Shown here piece after piece: positions 61,149 to 64,000 of a stretch of 64,000 nucleotides of DNA; position 1 is the stretch's first letter; each line of letters begins with the position of its first letter. A program made the translations under genes and the position numbers. The DNA is taken from assembly GCA_934119955.1 (NCBI GenBank), contig CAKOSZ010000006.1:54626-118625 (forward strand), given 5' to 3'. The stretch comes from an uncultured Bacilli bacterium (GTDB lineage Bacteria > Bacillota_I > Bacilli_A > RF39 > UBA660). The notes beneath the pieces are model-generated. The model was not told where the DNA came from. It ran no database searches and saw nothing but the letters and a program-made list of their open reading frames with translations.

Positions 61149-64000
61149 ATGAAAAAGAATTTTCAAAGATTTACTAGTTTGTTTTTAGTATTTGTAACTT
61201 TGTTTAATACTGTTATTTCTCCATTTACAGTACTTGCAGATACAAATACTCCAAAAAAAGGTGATTTAAGACTTACTGATGATAATCAATATACTAGTGA
61301 AAATGGTGGAAGTGTTGTAGCAACTGAGGGAAGTTACAGTCAAAGAGGTGACGTTCAAATCCGTAAAGAAGTTACTAAACTTGATGATAATGGTAATTAT
61401 CAAGTAAAGTTTGAGGCTCGTGGTATAAGAACTACCCAAGTAACTCAAAATACAGCGGAGATGTATGTAGTTGTTGTATTTGATAGATCAAATTCGATGA
61501 CAGAAATGGGTGAAAACGAAGGTAAATGGAATAGTGCTAAAAATGGTGCTAAAACATTTGCATCTAAGTTAAATGAAAAGTTTAATAGTTCTACAAATCA
61601 AAATGAGAAAAAAGCCAATATTGCTTTAATAACATTTAATGAAGAAGCAACTGTTAAAAGAAATTTCATGAAAAATGATTTTACTGTTGGTAATAATGGT
61701 AGAAAAGTAAATGATAATAGATTATTTGGTGATAAACCAGGTGATGATAATAATGGAGGAACCAATTTACATGCTGGTTTAATTAAGGCTTATGAATTAC
61801 TTTCTAAGGTTCAACCAAAAGAAGGTCAAGAAATTAAAAAATATATTGTTGTTATGGGAGATGGAGCACCAACTTATTACAATAATGGAGATAATAGTGT
61901 TGAAAGTTATGGAAGAGAAACAAGCCCAACAGCAATAACTAAAACTCTTGATTATGCAAATACTGTTAAAGCAAGTGGTATAGAAGTATTTACAATTGGT
62001 TATGAATTACCAAGTGGTAAAGTATGCTCTGATTACGAAGGAATTTGGAATGGTTGGAGCTATGATTATAAATATAGAGGTGGATGCAAAGAAGCAGGAT
62101 ATGATGCTTACAAAGCCGAAGATATTCTTAAAAAAATAGCAACTGATGAAAGTCATTTTGCTTTATCAAATTCAACTAATATAACCGAAGCATTTAATAA
62201 TATAGTTGAAAAAACATCATATCAACCAGCAGCAACTAATATTAAAATAGTTGATAACATTGGTAATAATTTTACTTCAACTGACAATAGAGTAGTTAAT
62301 GGTCAAATTACTTTAACTCTTGATAAAACAACTGTTTTAGAGGATGATAGCTGGCAAGCAGTAGGAGAGCCATTTGTTATTACTATTGATAAAGATAGTA
62401 GCAATTGGAATAAAACTAATAATAATTTTACTTATTCTTATACAGGAATAAATGGAAAAGTAGAAGAAGTATCAGTTAAAAATCCAGAAGTTTACTGGGT
62501 TGCCGCAAAATATGATTATCGTATTGAATATTATTATGATGGAAATATTGATACTACTTTAACTGAAACTGGAACCGCTACTAAGGGTACTAAAATAGAA
62601 GTATTAGATACAACTATTAATGATAGTATCCATTTAAAGGATGGTTATAAATTTGATAGTGCTAATCCAGAAAGTAAACAAATTACTATTAAAAATAATG
62701 GTGAAAATGTAATTAGAGTATATTATGAAAAAGCTGAATTTAGTTATACAGTTGAATACTATTATGATAATGAAATAGATAATAGCAAAACTGAAACTAA
62801 GAGTGCTTTATTTGAAAGTGTAATTAATAATTATACAGATAAAAACGAAGAAGGTTATAAGTTTGATAAAACTTATAACTTACCACTTACAATTACAAGT
62901 GATAATAAACAAAATATAATTAAAGTTTATTATATAACTGATGATAGTCAAAGAAAAAATATAAATTATACTGTTGAATATTATAAAGACGGAGTAAAAC
63001 AAGAAAATGATACTCAAACAAAAACTAAAGATATTCAAGTATTAGAACCAAAAGTTTTAGATGTAGATAAAAGTAGTATTAATATAACTGATAAATACTA
63101 TGGTTATAAATTTGTAGGATCAGATCCAAGTACTATTCCAACTACAATAGTTGATGGTGGAGTAATAAAAATTTATTATGAAAAAGATTTAGATAAAACT
63201 AAAGAACTTAACTATACAGTTAAATACTATAAAGATGGAGTATTACAAGAAAAAGATACTCAAGTAATAACTAAAGAAGTTCAAGTATTAGAACCAAACA
63301 CTTTAGAAGTAAATAAAAATAATATTAATACTGTTAATAAATATGATGGTTATAAATTTGATAAAACTAATCCAGAAGAAATTCCAACTATAATTGAAAA
63401 TAATGGAGTTATTGAAGTTTACTATGTAAAAGATGAATTTAGTTATACAGTTGAATACTATTATGATGGAACAATTGATGATAACAAAACTGAAACTGCT
63501 AAGGCTTTATTTGAAAGTGTAATTAATAATTACCAAGATAAAAATAAAACTGGTTATAAGTTAGATAAAACTGAAAACTTACCACTTACAATTACAAGTG
63601 ATAGTAAGAAAAATGTAATTAAAGTTTACTATGTAAAAAATAATTATGGTTATAAAGTAGAATATTATTATGATAATCAATTAGATGATAGTATGACTTA
63701 TACTGATAGTGCTAAGTATTTATCACAAGTAAATGATTATCCTGATGGATCTAAAAAAGGATTTAGTTATGTATCTGATACAGCTCCATTAACTATTACT
63801 GAAAAAACAGAAAATAACATTATAAAAGTTTATTATGAAAGTAATGTCTATGATTATACAATTTACCATGTAGAAAAAGGTAATGAAAATAATATTTTAG
63901 ATACAGTAAGAAATAGTGCTAAGTATCAAGAAGAAATTAAAGTTAATGAAAAAGAATTTACAGGATTTACTTATGAATCAAAAGATAAAGAAGTAATTAA
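61149..64000 (+). CDS. Secreted vWA-domain surface protein with MucBP-like repeats (partial)
   Basis: 950 codons are visible and the frame is open at the window end. AGGAGG precedes ATG 61149. A signal peptide (FTSLFLVFVTLFNTVISPFTVLA, broken here by a stretch of hydrophobic residues) ends near residue 31. A von Willebrand A domain covers about 105-330 with an intact metal site: Asp112-x-Ser114-x-Ser116, Thr205 (GGTNLHAG) and Asp238 (VMGDGAP), so it should bind a ligand through Mg2+. A Cys pair (CSDYEG, GGCKEAGY) lies in a late loop. From about 450 on, repeats of about 60-65 residues start Y-T-V-E-Y-Y-Y/K-D-G and end I-K-V-Y-Y, like MucBP domains of pilus-tip adhesins. The C-terminal anchor is outside the window. 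Confidence 0.88.
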   Translation, partial: MKKNFQRFTSLFLVFVTLFNTVISPFTVLADTNTPKKGDLRLTDDNQYTSENGGSVVATEGSYSQRGDVQIRKEVTKLDDNGNYQVKFEARGIRTTQVTQNTAEMYVVVVFDRSNSMTEMGENEGKWNSAKNGAKTFASKLNEKFNSSTNQNEKKANIALITFNEEATVKRNFMKNDFTVGNNGRKVNDNRLFGDKPGDDNNGGTNLHAGLIKAYELLSKVQPKEGQEIKKYIVVMGDGAPTYYNNGDNSVESYGRETSPTAITKTLDYANTVKASGIEVFTIGYELPSGKVCSDYEGIWNGWSYDYKYRGGCKEAGYDAYKAEDILKKIATDESHFALSNSTNITEAFNNIVEKTSYQPAATNIKIVDNIGNNFTSTDNRVVNGQITLTLDKTTVLEDDSWQAVGEPFVITIDKDSSNWNKTNNNFTYSYTGINGKVEEVSVKNPEVYWVAAKYDYRIEYYYDGNIDTTLTETGTATKGTKIEVLDTTINDSIHLKDGYKFDSANPESKQITIKNNGENVIRVYYEKAEFSYTVEYYYDNEIDNSKTETKSALFESVINNYTDKNEEGYKFDKTYNLPLTITSDNKQNIIKVYYITDDSQRKNINYTVEYYKDGVKQENDTQTKTKDIQVLEPKVLDVDKSSINITDKYYGYKFVGSDPSTIPTTIVDGGVIKIYYEKDLDKTKELNYTVKYYKDGVLQEKDTQVITKEVQVLEPNTLEVNKNNINTVNKYDGYKFDKTNPEEIPTIIENNGVIEVYYVKDEFSYTVEYYYDGTIDDNKTETAKALFESVINNYQDKNKTGYKLDKTENLPLTITSDSKKNVIKVYYVKNNYGYKVEYYYDNQLDDSMTYTDSAKYLSQVNDYPDGSKKGFSYVSDTAPLTITEKTENNIIKVYYESNVYDYTIYHVEKGNENNILDTVRNSAKYQEEIKVNEKEFTGFTYESKDKEVI
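62490..64000 (+). repeat. Repeats coding the MucBP-like domains
   Basis: Recurring segments such as TATACAGTTGAATACTATTATGATG (shown by its first 20 bases TATACAGTTGAATACTATTA) and AATTAAAGTTTATTATG occur every 190 or so bases from about 62490 to the end of the window. Two copies (near 62730 and 63430) are very alike, pointing to recent duplication. Confidence 0.65.

Noticed and set aside
1..64000. Mycoplasma-type code (TGA = Trp)
   Set aside because: Trp is coded by TGG throughout and TGA ends real genes (for example the 233-aa gene, murE and prpC), so the standard bacterial code applies despite the low GC.

Overview
The window is very AT-rich, densely packed DNA from a Bacillota (Firmicutes) bacterium that uses the standard bacterial code: TGA is used as a stop and TGG codes for Trp. 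Start sites usually carry AGGAGG-type ribosome binding sites, and promoters are sigmaA-like (TTGACA/TTTACA, 17-bp spacer, TATAAT, often with an upstream TG). Sporulation genes (spoIVA, a CotJA-CotJB fusion, cotJC, a SirA-like gene), PrpC/PrkC, RodA, MurE with a DAP-type motif and several very large surface proteins suggest a walled, Gram-positive, potentially spore-forming Bacilli-like organism. An uncultured host-associated lineage with a reduced genome (RF39-like) is my inference; I could not test it.

Layout. 1-141 is the 3' end of a XerD-like tyrosine recombinase, followed by an unknown 555-aa protein. 1830-7390 is a 1776-aa Ig-like (BIG2) surface protein behind an unusual leader. 7413-9963 holds tmcAL (minus strand), rpmG, efp and a SirA-like gene. 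10063-10830 holds a 49-aa ORF and a Fic protein. 11138-19188 is a four-gene cassette resembling a type VII (WXG100/LXG) secretion substrate locus: two WXG100-sized proteins, a charged helical protein and a 2343-aa protein with a hydrophobic central region, a papain-like Cys/His/Asn triad and an ADP-ribosyltransferase-like motif set. A 233-aa unknown gene follows. 20391-22011 is spoIVA with a large palindrome across its promoter. 22081-22833 is a 5'-truncated surface-protein remnant. 22862-25425 is a T-box-controlled aspS plus the ITPase gene.

25422-26587 (minus strand) is a LexA-like gene and an unknown gene behind a palindromic operator. 26718-34250 runs murE, then the conserved rlmN-prpC-prkC-rsgA-rpe run, then an adenosine-deaminase-like pseudoenzyme; prs follows at 34280. 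35455-43518 encodes a 2687-aa YGG-repeat surface protein, followed by a tiny self-contained transcription unit and a BspA-type leucine-rich-repeat protein. 46380-50136 is rnr-capA-smpB. 50143-52556 (minus strand) is an operon of a pseudouridine synthase, a methyltransferase and an unknown gene. 52734-53564 is a class B-like sortase. Between it and the next gene, on the minus strand, is a candidate structured small RNA of about 105 nt with its own promoter and two terminators. 53984-58378 is a heterodimeric ABC exporter plus a DUF4097-like protein. 58379-59491 (minus strand) is a RodA-type SEDS gene. 59554-60912 has an unknown gene and the cotJ genes. The window ends inside a vWA/MucBP-repeat surface protein.

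The genes fall into housekeeping operons (translation, nucleotide pool, wall synthesis), a sporulation set, and a cell-surface/secretion set. I saw no tRNA, rRNA, CRISPR array or insertion sequence. No type VII secretion machinery gene is in the window, so the secretion role of the 11-19 kb cassette is inferred from its architecture.
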